A stretch of 64,000 nucleotides of DNA from Marinilabiliales bacterium (GCA_003512955.1 DOTG01000038.1:310001-374000), one strand, 5' to 3'. Positions 33,994-44,130 are shown, numbered from the stretch's first letter. Notes: generated by a model from the letters alone, not told the origin. Program-made: numbers and translations.

Positions 33994-34797
33994 ATGGCAA
34001 AATTACATTTCAGGAGCTTTGGCGAAGGGGCTCCCATGATTATTTTACACGGATTGTATGGCTCGTCGGACAATTGGGTTTCGTTGGCACGGGAATTAAT
34101 GGCCGATTTTAAAGTCTATCTGGTCGATTTGCGCAATCACGGGGCATCGCCCCACTTGCCTGAACACAGCTACCCGGCAATGGTGGACGATCTGGTTGAA
34201 TTCATGAACGACCAACACTTGTACCAAGCCATCTTGGTTGGCCATTCCATGGGTGGAAAAGTGGCCATGTCGTTTGCCGGATTGTATCCCGAAAAAGTTA
34301 AAAACCTGGTTGTAGTTGATATTAGCCCCCGCACCTATTCCGAAACCAACAGTGATAAGCAACTAAATGAACATCAACAGATTGTAACCGGATTATCTTC
34401 CATTGACTTAACAAAAGTTAACGACCGGCTGGAAGTTGATGCCCTTTTGGCGAATTTTGTTTCTTCAGAAAAAATCAGACAGTTTTTGATGAAAAATTTA
34501 CACCGGAATAAAGACAAAACATTTCACTGGAAACTTAATGTACCTGCCATTGCAGCCCATTTACCATCGGTGCTCGCGGGTTTGGAAAGTGAGGCCTCCA
34601 ATTTTGCCCATTTTCAACAACCTGTACTTTTTATCAAAGGTTCTGAATCGAACTATATCCAGGAAAATGATGTGTTTTTGATACAATCGCTGTTTAAAAA
34701 CGTGAGGATTGTCACCATTGCCGGCGCCAGCCATTGGGTACATGCTGAGGCCCCCGAAGCTTTTCTGTTTGAATTGAAAAAGTTTTTACTTAGTTAA
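33994..34797 (+). CDS. Alpha/beta-fold hydrolase, YbfF-like
   Basis: 267 residues with the alpha/beta hydrolase fold: HGLYGSSDNW oxyanion segment (residues 19-28), nucleophile elbow GHSMGG with Ser85, and the catalytic His in GASHWVHAEAPE near the C-terminus. No signal peptide, so it is cytoplasmic. It resembles the YbfF esterase group, which hydrolyses short acyl or acyl-CoA esters; the natural substrate is unknown. Single gene. Confidence 0.9.
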   Translation: MAKLHFRSFGEGAPMIILHGLYGSSDNWVSLARELMADFKVYLVDLRNHGASPHLPEHSYPAMVDDLVEFMNDQHLYQAILVGHSMGGKVAMSFAGLYPEKVKNLVVVDISPRTYSETNSDKQLNEHQQIVTGLSSIDLTKVNDRLEVDALLANFVSSEKIRQFLMKNLHRNKDKTFHWKLNVPAIAAHLPSVLAGLESEASNFAHFQQPVLFIKGSESNYIQENDVFLIQSLFKNVRIVTIAGASHWVHAEAPEAFLFELKKFLLS

Positions 34798-34862
34798 CTT
34801 GCGTTCAGAGTAACCTGTAATGTAAAGACTAAACTTACAGCATCTTGTGAAGTCTTACCATT

Positions 34863-34974
34863 TTTCCGCGAGTCACGGGGTGGCTTGTTGGAAAAACAGA
34901 TGTTTTTATTCTTAGTATCAAATTGAGTCACCCCGTGACTTTCAACATTTTCCGACAGACTCGCGGATTTTAGG
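34863..34974. repeat. Palindromic intergenic repeat, copy A
   Basis: Inner arms AGTCACGGGGTGGCT (34871-34885) and AGTCACCCCGTGACT (34926-34940) pair over 15 positions with one wobble; outer arms CCGCGAGTC (34866-34874) and GACTCGCGG (34958-34966) are perfect inverted repeats. Copy B is at 41008-41085. The rest of 34798-35306, about 330 bases, holds a G10 tract at 35119-35128 and nothing else recognised. Confidence 0.85.
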
Positions 34975-35118
34975 GAGCCTCTGAAAAATCCTTACGGCTA
35001 TTTGTTATAAAAATTTAATGCCCTGTTTATGTTTTTATTAACAATATTTTTTATATTAGCCTAACCAAATTACTATCAGGCGTAATGAAAACAAACGATT
35101 ACACGTTATATAAAATAT

Positions 35119-35128
35119 GGGGGGGGGG
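35119..35128 (+). repeat. G10 homopolymer tract upstream of a cargo gene
   Basis: Ten consecutive G residues, 178 bp before the preferred ATG at 35307 and inside a longer in-frame reading frame that begins at 35085. In a 40%-GC region this is a candidate slipped-strand (phase-variation) site or a sequencing-error hotspot. Confidence 0.7.
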
Positions 35129-35306
35129 TAAACCAGCCTCCTATTTCCATAGCAATACCCCGGTTTTGCTGCCAATTTCCGCTTTTATTAACTTCACAAC
35201 TTTTCGGAATGGTAACCCTTATTTTTTGCAGACAGAAACCTCCAGTTTTGAATGTAAAAAAACAAGTATGGTGCTGTTTTACCCTATAAACTTAAGAATA
35301 ATTGTT

Positions 35307-36206
35307 ATGAAAAAACTACTTACTATTTGCTTATTTATCGTATTTGCAGTTAGCACCTTTGCACAGGAATACGAATACGTACCATTCCCTACCAAAAATG
35401 CAGTTTGGAGTGAAGTATTTTATTATTATGGTTCTTATCCATACCCCAACGATACCATGAATGTAATTTATGCGCTGTTCGATGAAGATACATTAATGTA
35501 TGGAAAAATATATCATAAACTCTTTATGTTAACTGATTCGATTATTTCAAAAGAAAGGGCTATTCTTGATGGTTATATTACCGAAGAAAATAAAATAGTT
35601 TATTATGTAAGAGCCGATTTTATAAAAGGTGGAAAGATTTATGACTTTAATTTAAACATGGGTGATATGTTTGATTTCTATATGGGAGATGTGCCGGTCG
35701 TAAAAATTGATACTGTTTTAATTGAAAATACACTCCGAAAAAGATATTATTTATGGAGTGAGGATGGCCATTTAACATGGATTGAAGGAATAGGTTCACT
35801 AAGGGGACTCCTTTATTCTGTAACTTGGCCATTGAATGAAAATCATGATTTGCTATGTTATACATTTAACGATACCACTTTTTATTATAATGATAAGTTT
35901 GGCACCTGCTACCCTGATTACCCCGGATTATACACAACCATAAATGAACCAAAGCCCATTCAGGAACTTAATCTATATCCAAACCCTGTAACGGATTTAT
36001 TGAATTATTCATTACCCGAAAAACCAGTTGGGGGTAAATTAAGAATTATTACAATAGATGGAAAAATTCAACTCCAAAAAATGATTCTGAATAAGAAGGG
36101 AAGCATAGATGTAGGTTTTTTGGAAAACGGAATGTATCAACTTATAATAAATACCAGCAACCAACAAGTCTTTACAAAAATATTTTTAAAAGCAGATAAA
36201 AAATGA
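35307..36206 (+). CDS. Small exported protein with type IX sorting domain
   Basis: 299 residues from the ATG at 35307, which starts a clear signal peptide (MKKLLTICLFIVFAVSTFAQ). A frame extending to ATG 35085 adds 74 residues rich in Ser/Thr/aromatics and would place the signal peptide internally, so it is rejected. The middle domain is not recognised (Tyr/Asp-rich, about residues 22-215). The end is a type IX C-terminal domain beginning ELNLYPNPVTDLLNY and ending VFTKIFLKAD. It probably reaches the cell surface through the type IX system. Confidence 0.8.
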   Translation: MKKLLTICLFIVFAVSTFAQEYEYVPFPTKNAVWSEVFYYYGSYPYPNDTMNVIYALFDEDTLMYGKIYHKLFMLTDSIISKERAILDGYITEENKIVYYVRADFIKGGKIYDFNLNMGDMFDFYMGDVPVVKIDTVLIENTLRKRYYLWSEDGHLTWIEGIGSLRGLLYSVTWPLNENHDLLCYTFNDTTFYYNDKFGTCYPDYPGLYTTINEPKPIQELNLYPNPVTDLLNYSLPEKPVGGKLRIITIDGKIQLQKMILNKKGSIDVGFLENGMYQLIINTSNQQVFTKIFLKADKK

Positions 36207-36325
36207 CCCCATTAATATTAATAAAAAGGAAACAAGAGGGAATATTTAGCAATTAGGACAACCAAATCAACTAATTACGATAAAATGGGGTACCACTTGT
36301 TTCCTTTCAAAAACTTTTCAAAATT

Positions 36326-38689
36326 ATGAAAAAAAACTCATTTTTCGTGGCATTGTGGCTGTTATTCGCAACGGCCCATGCGCAAATTAGCCATGTAACC
36401 ACCTTCGATGGTTATAGTTTTAACCAAACGCTAACAAAAGTCGTTACGGTTGATGGAACCGGATTTACCAAATTCAACCTGCCTGCTTATCCCGTGAATG
36501 CTATTCCCGGAGAACCAGAACTGCCGGTTAAGTATGTGCGGTTAATTATCCCCCCCGATCAGGATATTGCAGAACTAACCATTAAAACCGAAGAATTAGA
36601 AACCCATTACATTTCTAATCCGGTGTATCCCATCCAAAACCCGGCTCCCGTTGGAGAAGATTCTGAAGGTTTTGTAACCCCCAACCCCGGGATTTATAAT
36701 TCTGACAACCCGTATCCTACTGAGGTGGTAAAATTGGTAAATACCGGTTATTTTAACGGGAATACCCAAATAGCCACTTTTGCTGTTTATCCCTATCAGT
36801 ATTACCCTAATAGCAAAAAAATCATTGAATATAGTTCGATAACCTTTTCATTTGAAACCGAAAAAAAGACAAAAGATGCTAACTTACCGTTAGCACCAAA
36901 TAAAGACAATGTGGCATTTTATAACAGTTTATTAAAAAACATGGTTGATAATCCGGAAGATATTGGAAAATACTCAGTTGAAACAACCAAAAGTACGGCA
37001 AAAACAGGGTTGCCATATTATGAATATGTAATTATTACATCGAGTACCTTAAGTAGTTCCTTTAACGATTTTATTGTCTGGAAAAGACTGAAGGGTATCA
37101 ATATCGGGTTGGTTACTTATCAGGATATCCGGACCAATTACCCGAGTGGTGATTTAACAAGTGGAATTAACGATATTCCGGGAAGCATCCGCCAATACTT
37201 AATGGATGCCTGGCAACAGGGTACTACCTATTGTTTGTTGGGAGGTGATATGAATACGCTACCCGGCAGGTATGGATGTGGTGAATGGGATACATGGCAT
37301 TATTTTGGTGATGATGACTATCAGGATCACATACCTACTGATTTATATTTTTCAGATCTTAATGGAGACTGGGATGTGGATAATGATATCTATATTGGAG
37401 AACCAGATGATAAACCGACAGAACCCTACAATACAGGAGACAATGTTGATTATGAACCTGAAATATTTGTAGGTAGGTTATTATGTGCCACCTCAGTTGA
37501 CATACAAACCTGGTTTCAGAAAGTAAAAAAATATGAAAATAACCCAGGTAATGGAGACTTTGGTTACTTGGGGAAAGTATTATTTACTGAGGCCGATGAA
37601 ATTGGGGGTTCAACCCAACAACAACAGATTTATTGGGAAACTCAATTTACTTTTTTGCATGAACTAAACAGTGGTAACGATCCCAATCCTACATATCCTA
37701 ATGGATCGGATGTTATTAGTACAGCCAATAATTTATATGGTTTTATGAGCTGGTTTAACCATGGCGGTGCCAATTCAGTTTCAATGATGACAAGCGGTTT
37801 AAATAATTATTCTCTGTCGGTTATTTCATGTAAGGATGATTGGGATATTTTCCATAATGACCCCGACATAATTGAAAGTGGTAACGGTTTTGATAATTTA
37901 ACCAATTTTAACCATCCTTCCATTGTTTATACAACAAGTTGCGATAACAATCCGTTTGATGATTTTGGTACCGATGTCGGCTATTTTAACATGGCTGAAG
38001 GGTTTACTACAAAATTCAATGGCGGAGGTCCGGCATATTTAGGTAATTCGAGGTATGGGCTTACTGATTATGCTCCCTGTTTAATGAGTGCTTTTTTACA
38101 ATCTATCCAAACCGAACCAGGTTATATTGAACCCCCATATAGTCTTCAGTTAGGAGTATCGGAAGCAATTTCTAAAGAAATCTATCCACAGCATTATGTG
38201 TGTCTTTCGCATAATTTAATTGGGTGCCCTGAGATTCCTTTCTGGAGAAACACCCCCCAAACCATGTATTTATCGGTAGATTATACCAACAACCGAATCC
38301 GAATCTTAACGCAATCTGGAAGCCCATTATGTTATGCAAAAGTGTCATTTAATTATGGCGGCACCTATTATTTTGAAGAAACCGATTATTATGGCTATGC
38401 CAATGCCCCTTACGACTTAACCGAAGCCCACGAGGTGGGAGCAAGTTACCCGGGTTACCTGCCCGTTTATACACAGCATGTTACCAATTACCCTTATTGG
38501 TCAGAAGCCAACCCCATCCGTGGTAACGTATTTGTAGAAAGTGGTAAATCAATAACCATGGTGGGAAACCTTACCATTCCGAAATATTCAAAATTAATAA
38601 TTGAAGATAATGCCACTGTTACTTTGTATAGCACATTTATATTAAACTTAGAGGGTGATATTGAACTACGGGTACTAATTCAAAACTAA
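36326..38689 (+). pseudogene. Gingipain-like peptidase C25, 5' part of a frameshifted gene
   Basis: 787 residues as read: signal peptide (about 1-19), a gingipain-type propeptide (about 20-225, GEPELPVKYVRLIIPP), then a peptidase C25 domain from YEYVIITSS (residue ~231) with the likely catalytic pair His479 (WFNHGGA) and Cys539 (YTTSCDNN). From about residue 690 it enters a repeat-rich beta-helix domain (KLIIEDNATVTLY) and stops at 38687-38689 after LRVLIQN. The sorting domain expected of such a protease is absent here but lies in another frame downstream, so one missing base near 38663-38687 splits a gene of about 1450 codons. It could be a true mutation or a sequence error. Confidence 0.82.
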
Positions 38690-40674
38690 TCATTCAAGGG
38701 ACATTAAATATTAAGAATAACTCAACCATATCTGGCCAGGGGTATGTTCAACTATCAGGAGCAACTGTAAATGCAGAAACGGGTTCCTCCTTAACCTTTA
38801 CCGGAGTTGGTACCACAACTAAAATGGTTGAAGTAAATACAGCAGTAACCTTCTCCCCGAACCTCACTTCAGTTTCATTCTCGAACGGGAAAATGGTGAT
38901 GAACAACAGCACCTCTCGCTTAAAATTCGATGGCCCGACTTCTACCGTTGCATTTAACAATGTTTTGGTAACATCAGCCACAGGCAGCTATTTAGGGAAT
39001 CTGGGTATTACTATTTATAACGTGCCAAACATTACCGCGCAAAATAGTATCTTCGAATACAATAAGTATGGCTTATACCTCATGCGCACCAGTAACCACC
39101 CAAGGGCCATTATCGATAATTGTACCTTTAGTAATTGTTATGATGGTTTATTGGTTTACAATAGCGGTGCAACCATTACAAACAGCGATTTTTTGAACAA
39201 CAGTGATATGGGAATCTATTGTTTATCCATGGATCAAACAAGTGCCTGCTATAATGTTACAAGCTCAACAAACACCAATTACGGGTTGTACTACGAAGGC
39301 TCCTCTACATCAAGTTATTCAATGGATTATTGCAGTGTGTCAACCAATAGCAATGGTATTTACACCCAGGGGCCTTTAACTGCCGATATTAGCTGTTCAT
39401 CGTCCGTAAATAACACCAATTATGGGATTAAAGCCTATAATAATTCAAACCTTGTTATGCAGGGATGTGATTTTCACGGCAATAAAATAGCAATCCAGGG
39501 TGATGGTTCATCCTATGGAAATTATGACAATTATTTTACCCTTAACAACGGGTACAACGATTTGCGTGATAACGGAACCACAGGTTCCTGGTGCATTTAT
39601 GGTCGGTTTTGGGCTTTTGGAACTTATCCTTTAACTGTTGCAGCCAATAATAACCGATGGAAAACCAGTGGTGGATCTCCTGTAATTAACGCCGATTACC
39701 AGGTTTATGCTGAATATGATTTCCCGCTTACCATTACCGACAACTCACCAGAAAGCACATATTCACCTTGTAACGTACCCGAATCTTTAGTTGAAGGTTC
39801 AGAAGGCTATTCTGATGCAGGTGTTTATATGGAAGTTACCACCTCTTTGGGTACACAACCGTTAAACGAAGCCGTTGAAACTATTTTGAATGAAAATGAA
39901 AAAACAGGTACCGTTTATAATGACAATACCCGGTTTGAGTTGTTATCGGAAGTACTCAATAACAGCTTCAAAAAACCCAATGTCAATGAAAAGTGGTATA
40001 TCCATTATGCGTATAAGGAATTTAAAAAATTGACAGGTAGCATTAAATATGATACAAAAAACATCGAAAAAGCCTTAAAAGCCATCCGGAAAATCAATAA
40101 AGATTACCAGAAGTTCGAAGACAAAAAAATTGATTTTGGTTGTATTGTTGATGAAGCCCTTTTGCTGGATTATTCAGGAAACTTTGACGAAGCTATATCT
40201 TTATTACAGGCTTCACAATCGTTATTAAACAACGATGATGCCATCTATTTCGATGAGTTGATCTGTAAAATAAATTTGAACAAAAAGGTTAACGATGGTG
40301 CAATTGATGAAGACATTGTTGAAGCGTATAACGAATGCTCCTGTTCAAAAGATTCAGAAAAATCGGGGAGTATAAACGGTACCGGCAACGGACAACATGC
40401 CCAAACAGGAACCATCCTTTCTGTTGACGGTATTTCGTTAAGCGTGGTGCCGCACCCGGTTACCGGCACTTCCGAAATCCGGGTAACCGGGCTGGCCGAA
40501 ACCGCCACCCTGACTGTTTATAACAGCCTGGGTGCCGTGGTAATCCGGCGTGAAGTTACCAGTGAAAGCACAACAATGAAAATCACCCGCAACGAGTTAA
40601 AACCGGGCATATACCTGGTTAACCTGAACCAAAACGGTGCCCCCGTCCAGACTCTGAAAATGGTGGTGCAATAA
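38665..40674 (+). pseudogene. Beta-helix and type IX sorting domain, 3' part of the frameshifted gene
   Basis: Frame 1 is open from 38665 (after a TGA at 38662-38664) to 40674, and the first codons (TTGTNSKLIIQGTLNIKNNSTISGQG) continue the beta-helix pattern of the upstream C25 gene. It has no signal peptide; the first ATG is at 38824. Residues counted from that ATG: a right-handed parallel beta-helix at about 30-330 (short Asn/Tyr/Ser-rich turns such as FEYNKYGLYLM and FSNCYDGLLVYN), an alpha-helical TPR-like stretch at 370-520 and a type IX C-terminal domain from VVPHPVTGTSEI to the end. Best read with 36326-38689 as one exported protease. Confidence 0.82.
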
Positions 40675-40695
40675 CCGAGAACCTGAGTTTTTTAA

Positions 40696-40724
40696 TCACC
40701 GGATGACTTGGAGTCACCCGGTGA
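40696..40724. repeat. Short hairpin of the AGTCAC family
   Basis: TCACCGGATGACT / AGTCACCCGGTGA (40696-40708 with 40712-40724), 3-nt loop, one A-C mismatch. Related in motif (AGTCAC...GTGACT) to copies A and B. It lies 22 bp after the cargo gene stop. Confidence 0.75.
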
Positions 40725-40746
40725 CTTTATTGCTAAACACAAACAG

Positions 40747-40774
40747 CCCCGGCAAGTTGCCGGGGTTATTTTCT
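40747..40774 (+). terminator. Terminator after the type IX cargo island
   Basis: Perfect 9-bp stem CCCCGGCAA / TTGCCGGGG (40747-40755 with 40757-40765) around a single-base centre, so in practice a 7-bp stem with a small loop, followed by TTATTTTCT. It ends transcription of the split C25 gene. Confidence 0.75.
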
Positions 40775-41007
40775 ATCATTCAACGAAAAAAAGTCATCGG
40801 TTTAAGAATTGGGAAATGAAAATGCAGAAACGTAAATAAAATTGCCGAAAGAAAAAATGGCAGCGGGGTGGGGGATTTTGTTAGCCTCCATAGAAAAAAT
40901 TTTAGTGGCTTAGGAATAAATTGTATCACCGGGTGAAAAGATTTTACCGGCCCAGAGAATGTAATAAACACCTTAGGCAGGACCAGAACAATCCAAATAG
41001 TACCCTA

Positions 41008-41141
41008 TTTCCGCGAGTCACGGGGTGGCTTGTTGTGAGTCACCCCGTGACTTTCAACATTTTCCGGCAGGCTCGTGGATTTTAGGTATTACCTAATATC
41101 TGCAACAGGAAAGCTAAAAGCTTGGTAGTCACCGGATGACT
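41008..41141. repeat. Palindromic intergenic repeat, copy B plus a solo arm
   Basis: AGTCACGGGGTGGCT (41016-41030) pairs with AGTCACCCCGTGACT (41038-41052) over a 7-nt loop; outer arms CCGCGAGTC (41011-41019) and GGCTCGTGG (41070-41078). It shares the segments CTTTCAACATTTTCCG and GGATTTTAGG with copy A at 34863-34974. A solo arm AGTCACCGGATGACT lies at 41127-41141 and is followed by CGCGGATT. The intergenic region 40675-41302 holds only these elements and the terminator. Confidence 0.85.
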
Positions 41142-41302
41142 CGCGGATTCAAGGTGTTAAATGGAATGTTAGAAAATTGGAAAAATAGGGAGAAAGGTAT
41201 TTGGATAAAACCCTATCTGCCATTTTTCCAATACCCCGGTTTTTCTTAAAAAGAAATTGATAGAAACAGAATATCAGCGCGTTAACCCGGATTGTACTCG
41301 CG

Positions 41303-42040
41303 TTAGTTTGTAAGTGAAGGAGCCGTAATCTCGACATGAATATCATCAACAATAAAATTTCCTTGCATCTTCAAAAAGAGTTTACTTATTGTAATCACAT
41401 CCTTCTGGCAGTAATCGGCAATCTTTGGTAAATCGCCCTCTTCCCAATAGATTTTATTCACCTGGCTGCCGTCGAACTGGTTTTTTGGCGAAGGGATATT
41501 AAAAATGGCAGCCAGTAAATCAAGCGATGTATAGTGCTTGATATCACCGAATTTCCACAATTCCATGGTGTCAATGTGGTTCACTTCCCAAGGTTTCTTG
41601 CCTGCAATGTCTAAAATTCGGGGAAGTTTGACTTCATTCACCAGCATGCGGCGCGATATGTACGGAAAATCGAATTCTTTACCATTGTGCGCGCAAAGCA
41701 AATGACGGTCGCGGTTGAAATGGTTATTGAGCAAAAAAGCAAAATTCTCCAACAAGTGCTTTTCATCGTGTCCGTAAAACGATTTTATCCTTAATACCCG
41801 TTGATTATTCTGCCCTACAATAAATCCCACCGAGATGCAAATAATTTTACCAAACTCAGCCCAGATGGCCGCCTTTTCATAAAGTTCTTCGGCGGTTTTT
41901 TCTTCTTTCTCGATGTACCAACGCATTTTTTTTGCCCACAGGTCTTTAAACCGATCGTCCAAATCGGAATAAAACTGGCTTTGAGCCGCCGTTTCAATGT
42001 CTAAAAAAAGAATGTTTTCCTCTTTGATTTTTTCGAGCAT
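41303..42040 (-). CDS. PolB-like 3'-5' exonuclease
   Basis: 245 residues of the predicted PolB-like 3'-5' exonuclease family (DnaQ-like fold). Exo I motif FLDIETA holds Asp14 and Glu16; Exo II is AHNGKEFDFPYI; Exo III is YCQKDVITISKLF. No polymerase domain is attached. It probably acts in DNA repair or RNA/DNA processing. It ends 2 bp before the uridine kinase start on the same strand, so udk and this gene form an operon. Confidence 0.88.
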   Translation of the reverse strand: MLEKIKEENILFLDIETAAQSQFYSDLDDRFKDLWAKKMRWYIEKEEKTAEELYEKAAIWAEFGKIICISVGFIVGQNNQRVLRIKSFYGHDEKHLLENFAFLLNNHFNRDRHLLCAHNGKEFDFPYISRRMLVNEVKLPRILDIAGKKPWEVNHIDTMELWKFGDIKHYTSLDLLAAIFNIPSPKNQFDGSQVNKIYWEEGDLPKIADYCQKDVITISKLFLKMQGNFIVDDIHVEITAPSLTN

Positions 42041-42042
42041 AC

Positions 42043-42660
42043 TCAGTTTTCTTTTTCGAGGTTCATTTTCACAATCGAGGTCAAAATATCGATCGCCACC
42101 TTATTGTGACCCCCTTGAGGGACGATCAAATCAGCATACCGTTTGGTTGGTTCAATAAATTGCAGGTGCATGGGTTTTACCGATTGGTGGTACCGTTCAA
42201 GAACCACGTCCACGGTCCGGCCCCGTTCTATAATGTCGCGGTTAATAACCCGGATCAGCCTATCATCGGCATCGGCCGAAACAAATACTTTAATATCAAA
42301 CAAATCGCGGAGTTTTTGATGCCCCAGTATCAGAATCCCCTCAACAATAATCACTTTCCTTGGTTCAATGGTATTGGTTTGGTCAGAACGGGTACATGTC
42401 AGGTAACTATAAACGGGTTCTTCTACCGGAACCCCCGATTTAAGCTTTGCCACGTGGTCGGTCAGCAAATCGAATTCAATGGCATCGGGATGATCAAAAT
42501 TGATCTTTTGGCGCTCCTCCAATGGCAAATGCCCACTGTCTTTATAATAAGAATCCTGCGTTACCAATGCTACCTCGTTTGCATTCAAGCTCCCCATTAT
42601 TTTTTTTACCACCGTAGTTTTACCTGAGCCGGTACCTCCTGCAATTCCTATGACCAACAT
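42043..42660 (-). CDS. udk: Uridine kinase
   Basis: Phosphorylates uridine and cytidine in pyrimidine salvage. 205 residues with Walker A GIAGGTGSGKTTVVKK (residues 5-20), the TQDSYYKD segment, NFDHPDAIEFDLL, a VIIVEGILILG Walker B region and the RDIIERGR motif. Normal length. First gene of the udk-exonuclease pair. Confidence 0.96.
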   Translation of the reverse strand: MLVIGIAGGTGSGKTTVVKKIMGSLNANEVALVTQDSYYKDSGHLPLEERQKINFDHPDAIEFDLLTDHVAKLKSGVPVEEPVYSYLTCTRSDQTNTIEPRKVIIVEGILILGHQKLRDLFDIKVFVSADADDRLIRVINRDIIERGRTVDVVLERYHQSVKPMHLQFIEPTKRYADLIVPQGGHNKVAIDILTSIVKMNLEKEN

Positions 42661-42827
42661 TGTTTCAACGAGATTTATTTTGTTTGATTTCTTCGGCCAA
42701 GATACGATTTTTCAGCCCAAAAAAAATAACAAAAAGGAGGAAATGATTCACAGACAGAAATCCAGAATCACAAAAGCCGGTAAAAATTGTTGATGGAAAA
42801 TCCCCTTTTAAATTTGGGTATGTTTTT

Positions 42828-42835
42828 TACATTTG
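42828..42835 (+). promoter_or_regulatory. -7 box upstream of manA
   Basis: TACATTTG matches TAnnTTTG and overlaps the upstream frame start at 42833, supporting the ATG at 42857 as the start. Confidence 0.45.
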
Positions 42836-42856
42836 CTCCAAATTAAATTCACTTAC

Positions 42857-43873
42857 ATGAATAGTTTATACCCGCTCAAGTTTAAACCCATCCTGAAAAA
42901 CAAGATATGGGGAGGATCGCGATTAAAAACGGTGTTGAATAAAAATGCCGACGACCATAATAAAGTGGGCGAAAGCTGGGAGGTTTCATCGGTAGAAGGT
43001 GAGCTGTCGGTGGTTGCCAATGGCTTTTTGGCCGAAAACAATATTGAAGAATTGATTGAAATTTACATGGGCGATTTGGTGGGCGAATCGGTGTATGAAC
43101 GGTTTGGTACCCAATTCCCCCTTTTAATCAAGTTCATTGATGCCAACGATTATTTGTCCATCCAGGTACATCCCAATGATGAATTGGCCGCCGAAAGGCA
43201 CGGTTCGTCCGGAAAAACCGAGATGTGGTATATTATTGATGCGGTAAAAGATGCCGAATTGATTGTTGGGTTCAATCAACAAATGGATAAAACCAAATAC
43301 CTGAGCTATTTTGGGTCGGGCCGCTTGCGCGATATTGTCAACTTTGAAAAGGTACAACCCGGTGATGTTTTTTTTATGCCAGCCGGCCGTATCCACGCCA
43401 CAGGGCCTGGAATTTTATTTGCTGAGATTCAGCAGACCTCCGACATTACCTACCGCATTTACGATTGGGACCGCCTGGGGGATGATGGCAAGCCTAGAGA
43501 ATTGCATACAGAACTGGCGGTGGATGCCATTGACTATGAATTCCACAATTCGTTTAAAACAGCATACCAAGTACTGAAAAACAAGAGCAGCGAAATAGTT
43601 AAATGCCCCTATTTCACCACGAACTTTTTAAATTTTGACAAACCTTTAGAACTAGAGTATCATTGGCTCGATTCGTTTGTGATTTATATGGCTATGGAAG
43701 GAAGTGCAACCATCCGGTTTGATGCGGATGAAACACCTGTAAAAATTAGCAAAGGGGAAACGGTTTTAATACCTGCTGATTTGAAAGAAATCAGGCTTAT
43801 CCCGGAAACAGAGAATGTAAAGATTCTTGAAGTGTATATTGAAGAAGAAGGCTCTATTCTAAATAAAGGTTGA
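42857..43873 (+). CDS. manA: Mannose-6-phosphate isomerase, class I
   Basis: Interconverts fructose-6-phosphate and mannose-6-phosphate, feeding GDP-mannose for glycans. 338 residues from the ATG at 42857 (MNSLYPLKFKPILKNKIWGG is the family start). Zinc ligands are visible in QVHPNDE, GKTEMWYI and GRIHATGPG. The C-terminal cupin ends with KGETVLIPADLKEIRL. Single gene; a nested palindrome and a terminator follow. Confidence 0.94.
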   Translation: MNSLYPLKFKPILKNKIWGGSRLKTVLNKNADDHNKVGESWEVSSVEGELSVVANGFLAENNIEELIEIYMGDLVGESVYERFGTQFPLLIKFIDANDYLSIQVHPNDELAAERHGSSGKTEMWYIIDAVKDAELIVGFNQQMDKTKYLSYFGSGRLRDIVNFEKVQPGDVFFMPAGRIHATGPGILFAEIQQTSDITYRIYDWDRLGDDGKPRELHTELAVDAIDYEFHNSFKTAYQVLKNKSSEIVKCPYFTTNFLNFDKPLELEYHWLDSFVIYMAMEGSATIRFDADETPVKISKGETVLIPADLKEIRLIPETENVKILEVYIEEEGSILNKG

Positions 43874-43922
43874 TAGTTTTGAAAATAAGGTAATAAGGTT
43901 ATTATCATTAGTTTAAAATATC

Positions 43923-44032
43923 CTACTAAGGTTAATTTTTAAAAAATAAGGTTTTAAAACCACCATGAAAACCTTATTTCGATTTTTTCAACCTTAGTAG
44001 AAATAAGGTTCTCATCAGTTAACAACCTTATT
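43923..44032. repeat. Nested palindrome of AATAAGGTT units
   Basis: Outer arms CTACTAAGGTT (43923-43933) and AACCTTAGTAG (43990-44000); inner arms AAATAAGGTTTT (43944-43955) and AAAACCTTATTT (43968-43979), all perfect, separated by symmetric 10-nt internal loops. A further hairpin AATAAGGTT (44002-44010) / AACCTTATT (44024-44032) follows, and AATAAGGT also occurs at 43889-43906. This occupies most of the 43874-44193 intergenic region. Confidence 0.85.
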
Positions 44033-44130
44033 AGTGGTAGGTTTTGTAAAGTAATCACATTTTTAGACCAGGTTAATTCTAATAATCACACGCTAATTAG
44101 AAAAGAGCCAAGAAGAATAATGGATGACCT

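Noticed and set aside
35085..35306. Upstream in-frame extension of the type IX cargo gene
   Set aside because: The extension would bury the signal peptide starting at 35307 and contains a G10 tract; no export logic supports it.
38663..38690. Programmed -1 ribosomal frameshift in the C25 gene
   Set aside because: No X XXY YYZ heptamer in the overlap and no obvious downstream pseudoknot; a missing base is simpler.
42106..42627. Plus-strand 173-codon frame antisense to udk
   Set aside because: Covers the conserved uridine kinase gene on the other strand and shows no family features.
43888..44032. tRNA or riboswitch before lpdA or after manA
   Set aside because: The structure is a set of simple palindromes without cloverleaf arms, T-loop motif or known aptamer elements, and it lies downstream of both neighbouring genes.
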